The translations under genes and the position numbers were made by a program. Under the pieces are notes generated by a model. That model was not told the DNA's origin and made no database searches. It worked only from the letters and a program-made list of their open reading frames with translations. Of a stretch of DNA of 64,000 bases, positions 1 to 9,996 are shown in pieces (positions within the stretch are counted from its first letter, which is position 1; every line of letters starts with the position of its first letter). This stretch comes from Meconema thalassinum (taxonomy: Eukaryota > Arthropoda > Insecta > Orthoptera > Tettigoniidae). The stretch is from assembly GCA_946902985.2 (NCBI GenBank), contig OX336388.2:292246526-292310525 (forward strand). Reading direction: 5' to 3'.

Positions 1-482
1 GACGCCAGAATGTTAAATACTAGGGTCGAAAGCGACCAGTTGAGAACTGAAGCAGTGGAGGATTTAGTTCAACGTTTTCAGGGGCGGAAGTGGTTCTCAA
101 CAGTAGATTTTAGTAGTAGTTGCTCAACGTTAGTGAGGAAATTAGGTAGGACACTAGGTAGTTATTTCAGGTATGTATTGTTGACTCATGTGATGTTATC
201 GAGACTAGTCAGTGTTTTGTTGAGAGGTAGGAAGTACATGGAGGTTTGTAGCAACGATTGTTACGTAAGCCGTTGCCATCTTGTGCATTGGAAGGGAAAA
301 TGTCAAAGCTGTTTTTATTGTTTACTGGACCTTATGTCGTTTCGAAGAGGATAGGAAAAAATGCCTACTTATTGAAAGAGCAGGAAAATTGTGTCATAGG
401 TACATATAACATTTACAATCTGAGGAAATATCCTAGAAAAGAGCAAGTGCAGCAAGAAGGGCAGACTGCCGTGTGTTTATAA
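1..482 (+). pseudogene. Ty3/gypsy-type retrotransposon pol remnant
   Basis: Two short pieces of a Ty3/gypsy-like polyprotein are visible. At about 10-120 the translation contains VEDLVQRFQG and KWFSTVDFSSS, the start of the reverse transcriptase palm as in gypsy elements. At about 258-470 it contains LFLLFTGPYVV, IGKNAYLL and YNIYNLRKY, matching the segment that follows the integrase core in these elements. The RNase H and integrase core that should lie between are missing, so this is an internally deleted copy whose 5' part lies outside the window. The family call rests on motif recognition only. Confidence 0.6.
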
Positions 483-847
483 TTAGAGTCGTGTCGTGGC
501 TCTAAGGAATTGGTGGAAGTGAGATAAATCACTTGTGTTGCGTGAAACAAGAAGCAATATATTGCGTTCTGTTATTGTAAGGGACTACAAGAACAAATGT
601 AGCATGTAAATCCTATATGACTGCACAGGACAATCAGAATGTTTATGTAACATTGCAAGAAGAGTGCAGATCAATCAAGGAAAATGAAAAGGGTATAATC
701 ATTATGTTTGTAATTTGAAGGGTCATATATGTATATTCAGTGTATTTCCTGTTAAGTTTTAAAGGGAAGATTTGTGATTTCATCATTCATTACATTCTTT
801 ATGAAACCATGGGGACGTTTTGTAACGTAATCTTGATTACGGTACAA

Positions 848-910
<63 letters not shown>

Positions 911-1026
911 TTTAAAGTCATTGTGTAATTATTATTATTATTATTATTATTATTGAAATATCAAAGTTATATCGTTTTATTCACCCATTAATATCAATGG
1001 AGGGGCCATACCATATTCACGTCATT
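483..1026 (+). other. Probable 3' untranslated part of the outer gypsy-type element
   Basis: No coding potential is seen here apart from low-complexity translation of the ATT repeat. Because it follows the gypsy-type reading frame directly and precedes the inserted BEL/Pao element, I infer that it is the 3' untranslated region of the outer element. Sequence continuing that region resumes after the BEL/Pao insertion at 6857. Confidence 0.35.
848..955. repeat. (ATT)n microsatellite
   Basis: An almost pure ATT run at 848-911 and a second one at about 928-953 are separated by a short AT-rich interruption. A reading frame through it yields a long isoleucine run, which is not a protein. Confidence 0.95.
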
Positions 1027-1031
1027 ACCAT

Positions 1032-1214
1032 TGTTGAGAAAATTGTAAATGTTAAGGTTGGTAACGTTTCGTTCCTATGTACAAAACTCTTTGGTTTTTA
1101 CTATTCTGTGAATTGGTGTTAACATATTCGTTTGTGAATAAAAGTTGGTTATGAAAAAATGTTAGAATCTCAATAAAGTGTTCCAGATAATGTGTAGTTA
1201 CAACTAAAACCACA
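1032..1214 (+). repeat. 5' LTR of BEL/Pao copy 1
   Basis: A 183-bp repeat beginning TG and ending CA, repeated without visible change at 6669-6851. It contains an AATAAA signal in its second half, about 60 bases before the end. Preceded by target duplication ACCAT. Confidence 0.93.
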
Positions 1215-1216
1215 TA

Positions 1217-1234
1217 TGGCGACCGTGACACGAC
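1217..1234 (+). other. Primer binding site
   Basis: TGGCGACCGTGACACG starts two bases after the LTR end, where minus-strand priming occurs. The core TGGCGACCGTGAC is the form I associate with a tRNA-Arg primer in insect LTR elements such as mdg1/412; the tRNA identity is from memory and less certain than the site. Confidence 0.75.
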
Positions 1235-1347
1235 TTTAACAAGCGTGTATAAACTTTGTTGAATTACAATTTGATAGTAGCGAGTATAACTGTGCCTGTA
1301 TAATCTAGTATACTGTATCCTGTTGTTTACATCCGTAGTCCGTAATT

Positions 1348-3999
1348 ATGGCGGGTACACAAATAACTAAGAGGAGAGCGGTTATCCGCACATTGTTCAC
1401 GAAAGCTTGCAGTGCTTTAGACGAACTACTGACGCAGAGAGATGCAGATTTACAATTAATAAGTGCGCGTTTATTAGTGCTCGAAGAAAGAAGACACGAG
1501 TTATCGGAGCTGGACAGTCAGATTTGTGAAAACATCTGTGCTGAAACAAAGGAAGAGGAGATCGAAGAAGTACTGATGGCGGAAATGGAGAAAGCAGAGG
1601 AGTATACCTTACGTTACCACAGCATTAAAGGTAAGGCCTCTGATCTGATAACAAGGAATAGCGCTGCTCATACTTCATCTAGTTGTGTTGGCGATCGTTC
1701 GGGAAACGAAATATCTCTTCGCCTACCGAAATTAGAATTGAATAAGTATGACGGGGAAATAGCCGGTTGGATATCATTCTGGTCACAGTTCTCACAAATT
1801 GACGAGTGTCAGTCGTTAAGTAAGGAGGAAAAATTTCAGTACTTGATTCAAGCCACGAAAGAGAACTCTCGAGCACGCGCGGTTGTTGTGAGTTTCCCTC
1901 CCTCAGGCGAAAATTACGGAAAGGCCATTCAAACACTTAAGGACAGATTTGGACGTAATGATCTCCTTATCGAGTATTATGTACGGGAACTACTGAGTTT
2001 AGTTATGGAAAGGAAGACGGTCAAGATCAGTATTTTGTATGACAAACTAGAAACTCAATTACGGGCACTAGAGTCATTAAATGTGTTCTCGAATAATTAT
2101 GCCGCATTATTGTTTCCGCTAATAGAATCGTGTCTGCCCGCAGACATACTGAAGGTGTGGCAACGTTCCAATGAACCCAATAGGACACTGAAGGAACAGA
2201 TGGATAATTTAATGTTGTTTTTGAAGAGAGAAGTAGAAGGGGAGGAGAGAGTTGCAATGGCAAATAATCAGTCCCTTTCCTACAACCAGGCTAAGAGTCC
2301 AGGAAAATCGCATGATATGGACAAAGTTAATTTTGCTTCTGCGATCGATCTTGCCAGTCTGAGCATTGAATCTGACACTCAGAAGTGTGTATTTTGTAAA
2401 GGGGTGAATCATTGTTCCACAGAATGTCTCCATGCACAAAAAATGTCCCTTGAAAACCGAAAGGATGTTCTGTATAAAGATAAGCGCTGTTTTTCTTGTA
2501 CCAAAGCAGGTCATTCTGCACAGCAGTGTCGAGCACGATGTGTTATTTGTCGTGGACGACATGTACCATTATTATGTCCAGCTGTTCAGAAGTATCAAGC
2601 AGAAGAGAAAGGTTGTGTTGAGGGGAAGAATTCTGAGATCAAAAGAGAAGAGGTTTCCTTGTTTAATACTTCATCTATTGACAGCAATTTGTCAGTTAGC
2701 TCGCAAACGGAGGTCTATCTCCAGACTCTGTTAGTTTACGTTAAGAATGGTGACAAAATCAGGAAGGCCAGGTTACTGATAGACAGTGGATCCCAACGTG
2801 CGTATAATTCTAGTAGTTTGGCTGAAGAAATGAACTACTCTCCGATTGGGGAAGAGAGCATTATCCACTCTCTTTTTGGTGGTAAGCCAACATGGGTAGT
2901 TAAGCACCGATGTTACAAGGTGCACTTACTCAGCTTAAATAACGACTTTGCATGCAATTTCGTAGCGTTAGACCAAAGGACAATTACAGCTACGATTCCA
3001 TCAGTAGAAGTCAGGAAAGAAGTGAGGGAAGAATTACTAAGAGAACACATTCCGATGTGCAGAGATTCTGTAGCTCCTATTGACATCTTGATAGGTTCTG
3101 ACATTGCGGGAAAGTTGTGGACAGGTAAAATTAAGACTCTACCTTCTGGACTGGTAGCCATTGAAACCTGTTTAGGATGGACGGTAACGGGGAAGAAGAA
3201 GGTAGTAGACACCGTGAGAAAAAAGGAGCTAGCGAAGCATGCAAGTATTGCGAATGCAGTCACTGCACTCAGTATTACTCAGCTACCCGTATCTGATCTG
3301 TGGAAAATGGAGACCATTGGGATAACCGATCCTGTAGAGAACACCACAAAGGAGGAGAAGAGGATGTCAGCACTGAGGTATTTCAAAAATACGGTTGCTT
3401 TTGTAGATGGCAGATACGAGGTACGTCTTCCATGGGGGAGAGATGCTCCAGACCTTCCAACCAATCGAGGGATTGCAGAAGGCAGATTGATTCGAATGAC
3501 CCGAAAATTAAAGGCAAAGCCTGGTCTCTATGAAGAATATGACACTATTTTACGAGATTGGGTGAAAGAAGGCATTGTGGAAATGGCGAGGGATCTATCT
3601 ACTGGACACTATCTTCCTCACCGTCCAGTGCTGAAGGAAAATAGTACAACTACGAAAGTGCGTCCCGTGTTCGACGCATCGGCGAAGGAGAGAGGTTTGC
3701 CATCACTGAACGACTGCCTTGAAGAAGGACCTAACCTTATTGAAATCATACCCGAACTACTCTTGAGGTTTCGGCAACGAAAGATAGGCATCACAGCTGA
3801 TATCAAGAAGGCATTTTTACAGATAAGTGTACACCCAGAGGAGATAGACTACCTGAAGTTCCTGTGGTATGGTAATAATAGTGAGAAAGACCTACAAGTC
3901 CTTCGTCATGCCAGAGTGGTGTTCGGTGTTACCAGTAGCCCGTTTCTTCTTGGAGCAGTAATTGGCTACCACCTGGAAAAAATATATGGAATCAACTGA
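1348..3999 (+). CDS. BEL/Pao Gag, protease and start of reverse transcriptase
   Basis: An 883-codon frame. Residues 1-100 are coiled-coil-like and charged. A BEL/Pao Gag segment (DUF1759 type) follows at about 125-300, starting LPKLELNKYDGE. Cysteine-rich zinc knuckles lie at about 346-415 (CVFCKG, CFSC, CVIC). The retroviral-type aspartyl protease has its active-site triad in LLIDSGSQ at about 477. The reverse transcriptase starts near 760, with the first catalytic motif ADIKKAFLQI near 818. The frame then runs into a TGA at 3997-3999. Homology with the next frame resumes just after the A6 run at 3978-3983, so a one-base length change there explains the break. It encodes the particle and enzyme precursor of the retrotransposon. 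Confidence 0.88.
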   Translation: MAGTQITKRRAVIRTLFTKACSALDELLTQRDADLQLISARLLVLEERRHELSELDSQICENICAETKEEEIEEVLMAEMEKAEEYTLRYHSIKGKASDLITRNSAAHTSSSCVGDRSGNEISLRLPKLELNKYDGEIAGWISFWSQFSQIDECQSLSKEEKFQYLIQATKENSRARAVVVSFPPSGENYGKAIQTLKDRFGRNDLLIEYYVRELLSLVMERKTVKISILYDKLETQLRALESLNVFSNNYAALLFPLIESCLPADILKVWQRSNEPNRTLKEQMDNLMLFLKREVEGEERVAMANNQSLSYNQAKSPGKSHDMDKVNFASAIDLASLSIESDTQKCVFCKGVNHCSTECLHAQKMSLENRKDVLYKDKRCFSCTKAGHSAQQCRARCVICRGRHVPLLCPAVQKYQAEEKGCVEGKNSEIKREEVSLFNTSSIDSNLSVSSQTEVYLQTLLVYVKNGDKIRKARLLIDSGSQRAYNSSSLAEEMNYSPIGEESIIHSLFGGKPTWVVKHRCYKVHLLSLNNDFACNFVALDQRTITATIPSVEVRKEVREELLREHIPMCRDSVAPIDILIGSDIAGKLWTGKIKTLPSGLVAIETCLGWTVTGKKKVVDTVRKKELAKHASIANAVTALSITQLPVSDLWKMETIGITDPVENTTKEEKRMSALRYFKNTVAFVDGRYEVRLPWGRDAPDLPTNRGIAEGRLIRMTRKLKAKPGLYEEYDTILRDWVKEGIVEMARDLSTGHYLPHRPVLKENSTTTKVRPVFDASAKERGLPSLNDCLEEGPNLIEIIPELLLRFRQRKIGITADIKKAFLQISVHPEEIDYLKFLWYGNNSEKDLQVLRHARVVFGVTSSPFLLGAVIGYHLEKIYGIN

Positions 4000-4930
4000 T
4001 CCAAAGGAGGCTAAAATTGCATCATCATTGAAGAACAATTTTTATGTTGACAATCTGGTGACAAGCCTCGATCGAGCAGAAGAAGTTGAGGAATTCGTTT
4101 ACCTTTCAAGGACTATCATGGCGAGGGCCGGGTTCGACCTTCGGGGATGGGAGTCAACCGGAGACGGATCTTCTCAGGAGTCTTCACTGCTTGGCATTAG
4201 GTGGAATCGCCAAGACGATACTCTGAAGATCAATATGGATTGGTGGGAGAGATCGTGTGAAATAGGAGATTTGACGAAGAGGACTATTCTTTCAATAATC
4301 CACCGCATTTTCGATCCGATTGGACTAACCATTCCAGTAACAATTAGGCTGAAACTGTTAATTCAAGAGTTATGGACCAGAAAGTTGGGATGGGACGAGC
4401 CTATCGACAAAGATACTCGACGGCGGTTGGAGAAGTGGCTAAAGGACTTGCCTCACTTAAGAGAAATTGAGGCGATACGTCACCTTGGCAATGAGGAGGA
4501 CATCTCACTACACGTATTTTGTGATGGAAGTCAAAACGCATATGCAGCTGTTGTCTTTATCAGGAGCAGTTTTCAGGGAGAGGCACATCTTCGGTTAGCA
4601 GTAGCTAAAGCAAGAGTAACACCGCTTAAGCCCCTGACCATCCCTCAAGTGGAATTATTAGGAACTCTTATTGGAGCGCGTCTGCTGAAATCAGTTCAAG
4701 AAAGTCTAGGTTGGAAAGAAGTAGCTGTTTATTGTTGGACCGACTCAAGTACTGTACTAGCCTGGATTCTTGGCAACGGAGACAAGACAGTATTTGTTAG
4801 GAACCGAGTGAAGGAGATAAGGGAGCTCACTGATGCACGAAGCTGGAGACACATACCAGGGGATTTGAACCCCGCAGACCTACCCTCAAGAGGATGTACT
4901 GTCGCACAACTAATCGAATCCAAATGGTAG
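3984..4930 (+). CDS. BEL/Pao reverse transcriptase palm and RNase H region (shifted frame)
   Basis: Continuation of the polyprotein in the next frame after the A6 run. The second reverse transcriptase catalytic motif appears as FYVDNLV near 4040-4060, the BEL/Pao variant of YVDD. An RNase H-like domain follows, with FCDGSQNAYAAV near 4516 and WTDSSTV near 4738. The segment ends at an in-frame TAG at 4928-4930, where BEL/Pao proteins normally continue (the following codons read EGPKWL). A single substitution from a tryptophan codon would account for it. This piece belongs to the same polyprotein as the 1348-3999 frame. Confidence 0.85.
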
Positions 4931-6070
4931 GAAGGGCCTAAGTGGCTTGTTGAAGGAGAAGAAAACTGGCCTGAATCTTCTATACGCTATGAAGTAGTAA
5001 ACGAACATAACCTTATTGCCATCACTCATAATACGACATGGCTGTATCACCGGTTCAGTAAATATGAACAAATTGTGCGGATGGTGGGATGGATCTACAG
5101 ATTTCTCAACAACTGTCGACGCAATGAAGTTAAAAGAAGTGGTCCGTTATCGACAAATGAGGTGGCTACAGCCGAAGACAAAATTGTTTTGTTCATTCAA
5201 GAAGAGTCCTTCGAATTCCCAGACGATCAGAGACTTAAGAGCTTTGAAGTATTCCAAGATCAAAAGGGCATAATTAGACTCAAGACACGGATAGTCGAAC
5301 GTGTGGATAAGGGTCCGTTCAAACTACCAGCCGTGCTACCTTCCGAACATCCGCTGGTCAAGAGGTATGCAGAAGAAGTGCATTGTAAAAACAATCACCC
5401 CGGTCCAGCAACTCTCCTAGGTTTGTTACGCGAGAGATTCTGGATCCTTAAAGGACGCCAGTTGGCGAAGGGAACAGTCAAGAGATGTGTTGTTTGCCGA
5501 CGTTTTCAAGCAAAAAACTTAGACACTCAGTCTCCTCCTTTGCCAGATCTTCGAGTTAACGATGTGGCCATATTCGAAGTCATTGGAATAGATTTTGCAG
5601 GACCCTTGTATATTCGTGATTCATCGAAGACATGGGTTGCTCTATTCACTTGTGCTTGCTACCGAGCTGTACATCTGGAACTAGTTCCGTCTCTGTCAAC
5701 TGAAGCATTCATAAGAGCACTGAGGCGTTTTATCGCACGGCGTGGTCGACCTAAAGTGATCATCTGTGATAATGGAACAAATTTTCGAGGAACGTGTAAT
5801 GCTCTTGAAAGGTTAGACTGGGAGAAAATCGTTACCTACAGCACTGGAGAACGCATAATTTGGAGGTTCAATCCGCCTACGGCGTCGTGGTGGGGAGGCT
5901 TCTGGGAACGATTGGTAAGCCTGGTGAAGCAAATTTTACGGAAGACATTGGGGAAGGCTTCATTGTCTTGGGATGAGCTTCAGACCATACTTATTGACTG
6001 TGAAGCAGTGATTAATGCAAGACCATTGACTTATACGGCAGAGAAGATAATAGAGATCCTATTCCATTGA
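4931..6070 (+). CDS. BEL/Pao integrase
   Basis: Same frame as the preceding piece, open immediately after the TAG. It has a zinc-binding H2C2 domain (HCKNNHPGPATLL, later CVVCRRF) at about 5380-5510. The integrase core has its catalytic acidic residues in GIDFAG (near 5587), ICDNGTNF (near 5762) and FWERLV (near 5902). The last dozen codons to the stop at 6068-6070 are out of frame: alignment with the family moves to the next frame near 6045-6052, a second one-base shift. Its role is insertion of element cDNA into the genome. Confidence 0.87.
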   Translation, partial: EGPKWLVEGEENWPESSIRYEVVNEHNLIAITHNTTWLYHRFSKYEQIVRMVGWIYRFLNNCRRNEVKRSGPLSTNEVATAEDKIVLFIQEESFEFPDDQRLKSFEVFQDQKGIIRLKTRIVERVDKGPFKLPAVLPSEHPLVKRYAEEVHCKNNHPGPATLLGLLRERFWILKGRQLAKGTVKRCVVCRRFQAKNLDTQSPPLPDLRVNDVAIFEVIGIDFAGPLYIRDSSKTWVALFTCACYRAVHLELVPSLSTEAFIRALRRFIARRGRPKVIICDNGTNFRGTCNALERLDWEKIVTYSTGERIIWRFNPPTASWWGGFWERLVSLVKQILRKTLGKASLSWDELQTILIDCEAVINARPLTYTAEKIIEILFH

Positions 6071-6564
6071 CCCCATCCATGCTACTGCAAGAAGTACGAG
6101 AGACAGGAGTTCCTGACCTGGACTGCATTGAGTCAGCAAGCATCACTCGGAAAATTCGGTATCTGCAAAGACTGAGAGAAGAGCTAAGAAGACGCTTCCG
6201 ATCAGAATATCTGGGGCAGTTAACCTGGACCAAGCGGCGCGAAACTAGAAAGCCTATAATTGGAGAGGTGGTTATAATAGGATCGGACAATCGGAAGAGA
6301 ATAGATTGGCCTTTGGCAAGAATTGAGCAGCTCATTCCAGGGCGAGATGGAAGAGTCCGGGTGGTTCAACTAAAGACTAGCAGTGGTACTGTTGTACGTC
6401 CTATACAGAGAATCTACCCCTTGGAGGTCCAGTCCTGCACCGAGAGTTACCAAGAAAAAACCCACTTCATGGACGATGATGACAAGGATGTGTCCAAATC
6501 CCCTGAAGAATTGAGGACAAGAGCAGGAAGAAAAGTGGCCCCTCCTAAAAGACTAGATCTTTGA
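6049..6564 (+). CDS. BEL/Pao integrase C-terminal domain (DUF5641 type)
   Basis: The reading frame resumes with the LTPSMLLQE motif that marks the post-core region of BEL/Pao integrases. It continues with YLQRLREELRRRF and, near 6255-6425, GEVVIIG followed by WPLARIEQL and VRPIQRIYPLE, typical of the C-terminal domain. It ends at a TGA at 6562-6564, before the polypurine tract. No envelope-like frame follows. Confidence 0.85.
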   Translation, partial: NRDPIPLTPSMLLQEVRETGVPDLDCIESASITRKIRYLQRLREELRRRFRSEYLGQLTWTKRRETRKPIIGEVVIIGSDNRKRIDWPLARIEQLIPGRDGRVRVVQLKTSSGTVVRPIQRIYPLEVQSCTESYQEKTHFMDDDDKDVSKSPEELRTRAGRKVAPPKRLDL

Positions 6565-6657
6565 TTTCATGTTACAGAGGAGAAGGAATTCAGTTGACAT
6601 ACATTGTACACCTGTTTGACACTTTGATAATTTCCAATTTTGAGAAAATTGTAAATT

Positions 6658-6668
6658 AGGTGGGAGTA
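6658..6668 (+). other. Polypurine tract of BEL/Pao copy 1
   Basis: AGGTGGGAGTA lies directly before the 3' LTR, in the position where plus-strand synthesis is primed. Just upstream, at 6641-6657, TGAGAAAATTGTAAAT repeats the beginning of the LTR. Confidence 0.75.
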
Positions 6669-6851
6669 TGTTGAGAAAATTGTAAATGTTAAGGTTGGTA
6701 ACGTTTCGTTCCTATGTACAAAACTCTTTGGTTTTTACTATTCTGTGAATTGGTGTTAACATATTCGTTTGTGAATAAAAGTTGGTTATGAAAAAATGTT
6801 AGAATCTCAATAAAGTGTTCCAGATAATGTGTAGTTACAACTAAAACCACA
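6669..6851 (+). repeat. 3' LTR of BEL/Pao copy 1
   Basis: 183 bp reading as identical to 1032-1214, followed by the target duplication ACCAT at 6852-6856. Confidence 0.93.
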
Positions 6852-6856
6852 ACCAT

Positions 6857-7790
6857 AATCATATATATTATTGTCAAGTGCTTAGATTAAGAAACAGGGT
6901 TTTTATAGAGGTCTAGGGCTGTTTTATTAGTTAAATTGTAAAGACAGGACGGGCATGGTTGGAAGAAGTTACGGACGGTGAAGCAACATATTGCAAGAAG
7001 ATGTATTTCTGGAACGAAGCCACGCTGACTGGAGACAAGGGCTTGGAGAAAGATTTGGGCGGAATATATATATGCGCAACGAGAGGAATAGCGGGTTCTG
7101 AGTGGAATATTTGAAGTACGCGGGCCTGTATTCCCGCTCGGAGAAGTTTCAGCGTCGCTTGAGGACTGAGAAATGCTTTGCTATAATTGGTCTGATGGGT
7201 CGCGGGCAAATTTATGCCGCGAAACATCGGGACCATTCAGAGTGTATAAAAGCCCAGCGCGACTTCAGCACTGGCTATTCTATAGATTCTATTCTGTCAT
7301 TCACTTATTCGATCACGCACTCACTCATTGACTTTGTGAGTCGTAGACTCTGTCAGTCCCTCAGTAAGATGGGACTTAGTGAATTCAATTAGCCTGGTTT
7401 GTTCAAATTTGCTTACCATGGTGATCAAACTCAGAAACAAGCAGCAACAACAACAACAACAACCACAACAACTAGACGAAGTACAGTTAGCAAAGTGAAA
7501 ACATATGTTTTCAAAGGTCAATAAACGCGTGTTGGCGTAAGATCTCAAATTAGCCTACAAGCAGACCAACGAGATGGACTTTGAACCACAAGGCACCAGG
7601 TATGTGGACCGAGTTATTATCAACACAGAAGATCAGCGCTAGCGAGAAGACAGTCAATATTGCCTAGCAATTAGGGAATATTAATGCACATATTGTACAC
7701 AGCTCGAAACCTCAGATCAAATGTTATTAATAATTTTGTTGTAAATAAACCCGTATTAGTTAAAATGTCTTGTTCATTGGGAGTTGAATA
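6857..7790 (+). repeat. Probable LTR of the outer gypsy-type element
   Basis: After the BEL/Pao element the interrupted DNA resumes. It contains a TATAAAAG box at 7245-7252, repeated CACTCA/TCACT blocks downstream, a CAA-rich tract (about 7440-7470), and polyadenylation signals AATAAA at 7520 and 7744. This architecture fits an LTR (promoter, short leader, polyadenylation) of the gypsy-type element whose pol remnant lies at 1-482. The partner LTR is outside the window, so exact limits cannot be set. Confidence 0.45.
7245..7252 (+). promoter_or_regulatory. TATA box candidate of the outer LTR
   Basis: TATAAAAG in GC-moderate surroundings, followed about 25-35 bases later by a pyrimidine-rich CAGCACTGGC region suitable for initiation. 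Inferred RNA polymerase II promoter of the retrotransposon LTR. Confidence 0.45.
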
Positions 7791-8440
7791 TATAGGATAG
7801 TTGGAATGCAAAGAGTATCTCATGGAGCAAGTTTATTGCCCTACGCTCCGATGATAGATCCTTGGCTCAAGGAAGGGAGCGGCCGTGGCTAAATAAAATT
7901 TTAATGTGTTATCTCTACGATAACTGGCGACCAGTAAATCTAAATTAATAAAGTGTGTGTCGTCTGTCTAGACAGGCCAATGCTAAATAAGAACGATGAG
8001 GTGGTTTTAAGGAGTCTTGAGTGTAATATCTGTAGAAACGTTATAAATGATCGCCCAACTTGTAGAGCGATATCCAACGACAAAGGTAGCCGTTACACTA
8101 CAGACATCAGAGTGAAGTTTTAGGGTTCCTCCGAGATGTTGAAAATGTATGAAGCTGACGACAGGTCTTAATTAGTTTTTTTTTGTTTTTTTTTTGTTTT
8201 TTTTGTAGTTAATCGATTTTGAGGCTTACAACAGACACGAGTGAATTGCAAATGCAATTGAAAACTGAGTCATAAACATTGCCACAAAGCCCTTATTTAT
8301 TTTCTCATCTTGTATTACATAACGGTTTTCACAGCACAGATTAATCCATACTACAGATGATGATGATGGTAATGCTTTGGGTGATAATGAAGATGATGAT
8401 GTAGTTGACTATAACTTAGACTAACTACGGATTAGCCTAC
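7791..8440. other. No gene seen; poly-T tract and GAT repeat
   Basis: The stretch holds an interrupted T-rich run at about 8176-8206 and an impure GAT microsatellite at about 8352-8402. No reading frame or repeat family could be recognised otherwise. Confidence 0.6.
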
Positions 8441-8985
8441 ATACTAGAAGAAGAAATGGAGAATTAAAGAAGAATAAGGTAAATGAACGAGAGGAGAACA
8501 AGAAAGCCCTCAATCCTCGAGGATTGAGGGACTTGGAAGGAAGGAGAGCCATGAAAGGCAGATAAGAAAGGTAAAGAGGAGAGGGCCTGCCACAAAGTCA
8601 GTGGGAAAAGGGGAAGAACCGGACCCAGCACAGGAAATCCTCGGGGTTGCCAACTCCCGAACTCACCACTCACTTTCAGTGGTGGGGCTGCACACACCCT
8701 GCCTCCATGAGGGCCTTGAGCTGAAGGCAGGAGAAATCATGAAAAGAAAAAGAAAGCTGATCCCTCGAAGAATGAGGGACTCAGGAAAGACGAGACAAGG
8801 GACAATTCAGGTGGGAAAGTGAAGGACTCCCTAGGCCTCGGATATCCTAATACCATCGGGGAGGACGACAGGAAAGATAACTGAAAGGAACACTGCACAA
8901 GCAAGTGGAAGCAATGCCGGACTCAGCTGGCGTCCCGTGGTTGCCAACCCTCGTCCCACAAGTTGTGAGCCCCTGGGGAACTACA
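8441..8985. repeat. Dispersed repeat family A
   Basis: Starts ATACTAGAAGAAGAAATGG and continues through GGAAGGAAGGAGAGCCATG and GGTGGGGCT. The same order of blocks recurs, diverged, at 40993-41596 and in mirror image at 51073-51671 inside the 17-kb palindrome. No coding function; reading frames through it are short and differ between copies. Family type unknown. Confidence 0.7.
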
Positions 8986-9584
8986 GATTATAAAATGTAG
9001 CCTATATAGGCTCACCGTATAACGTATAACATCCAACACTGTACATGAACTAGTAGACTGTTAGAGAGAACTTGTTGATTGTGACCTGCAGTAGGCTATA
9101 GTGTTTTACCAGAGATTTGGTTCCTCTAGTCCAATGTCTTCAATTTACAAGGTCTGGGCCTGTATGTTTTAGTTGACACCATAAAATTCCAAAATAGGTC
9201 ACAACGTCCAACACAGTAAATGACATTCAATTCTCAATTTTATTCTTATGTTTCCTGCTCCGCTGGGGAATCAACAATGAGAGCAAAATATTTGTTGGGA
9301 TAATGAAGGACAATTGAACAGTAAACATGAAAATTGAATTGAATTGAATTCCAGCACAAGTATTAGCACAACTAGGCTCAGCTCAGAGCCCTTTGGTTGC
9401 GAGGGGCAACACCTTGCATCATTTGGACAAGTGGTGGTGGGAATCAAAGTAACATTGAGGTCTCCTGCACTTGCTGACATACAGTTATGCTATACAAGGA
9501 AGAGTTTCGTCTCCTCAAAATATTAGGATAGTGGGTAAAGAGAAAGGCATGAAAGACTCCATAGGCTTCGAAGATCTGAAGATA
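8986..9584. other. No gene seen
   Basis: Unremarkable sequence with a short AATTG tandem near 9334-9350. The last part (9540-9584) echoes a phrase of repeat family A (AGGCATGAAAGACTCC), probably a short fragment of that family. Confidence 0.5.
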
Positions 9585-9812
9585 ATGTTAATGTTATTGG
9601 TTTTACGTCCCTTTTAACTACTCTGGCTTTTATACACGCCGGGGTGCCGGAATTTTGCCCCTAAGGGGATCTTTAACGTGCCAGTACATCTACTGACACG
9701 GCTCCCTCGCATTTGAGCACCCTCAAATGCCAGCTGACTGCGCCAGGAAACGAACCTGCAACCTTGGGCCCAGCAAGCAAGAACGTTACCGCTGAACCAC
9801 GCAAACAGCCAA
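9585..9812 (-). repeat. tRNA-derived SINE
   Basis: On the minus strand the head reads GGCTGTTTGCGTGGTTCAGC followed by a B-box-like GGTTCGTTTCC, a tRNA-like polymerase III promoter. Behind it come SINE body phrases (CACGTTAAAGATCC on the minus strand). It is related in layout to the copy at about 25260-25424. Confidence 0.7.
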
Positions 9813-9996
9813 GATCTGAAGAGAACAAGAGTTGACCAAGAGAGTTATAGTTATTGTTGTCAAATGTGGCGTAACAACGAGGTCATCTGCCTATTGACTA
9901 AGGGAGATCGACACGAAGTTGAAAGAGGAGGCTGTCACAAGTAACTGCTCCACAAGTTGACTGCCCTGGGGACATGCACAGGCTATCTGCACGATG

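Larger units (their letters stand above)
1032..6851 (+). mobile_element. Full-length BEL/Pao LTR retrotransposon (copy 1)
   Basis: A complete 5,820-bp element: two 183-bp LTRs starting TGTTGAG and ending ACCACA, a primer binding site, a polypurine tract and a gag-pol region in BEL/Pao domain order. It is flanked by the 5-bp direct repeat ACCAT at 1027-1031 and 6852-6856. The two LTRs read as identical, which normally means a very recent insertion. Despite that, the gag-pol frame is broken by two single-base shifts and one stop. It sits inside the remnants of a gypsy-type element. Confidence 0.93.

Noticed and set aside
740..928. Reading frame with a long isoleucine run
   Set aside because: Translation of the ATT microsatellite.
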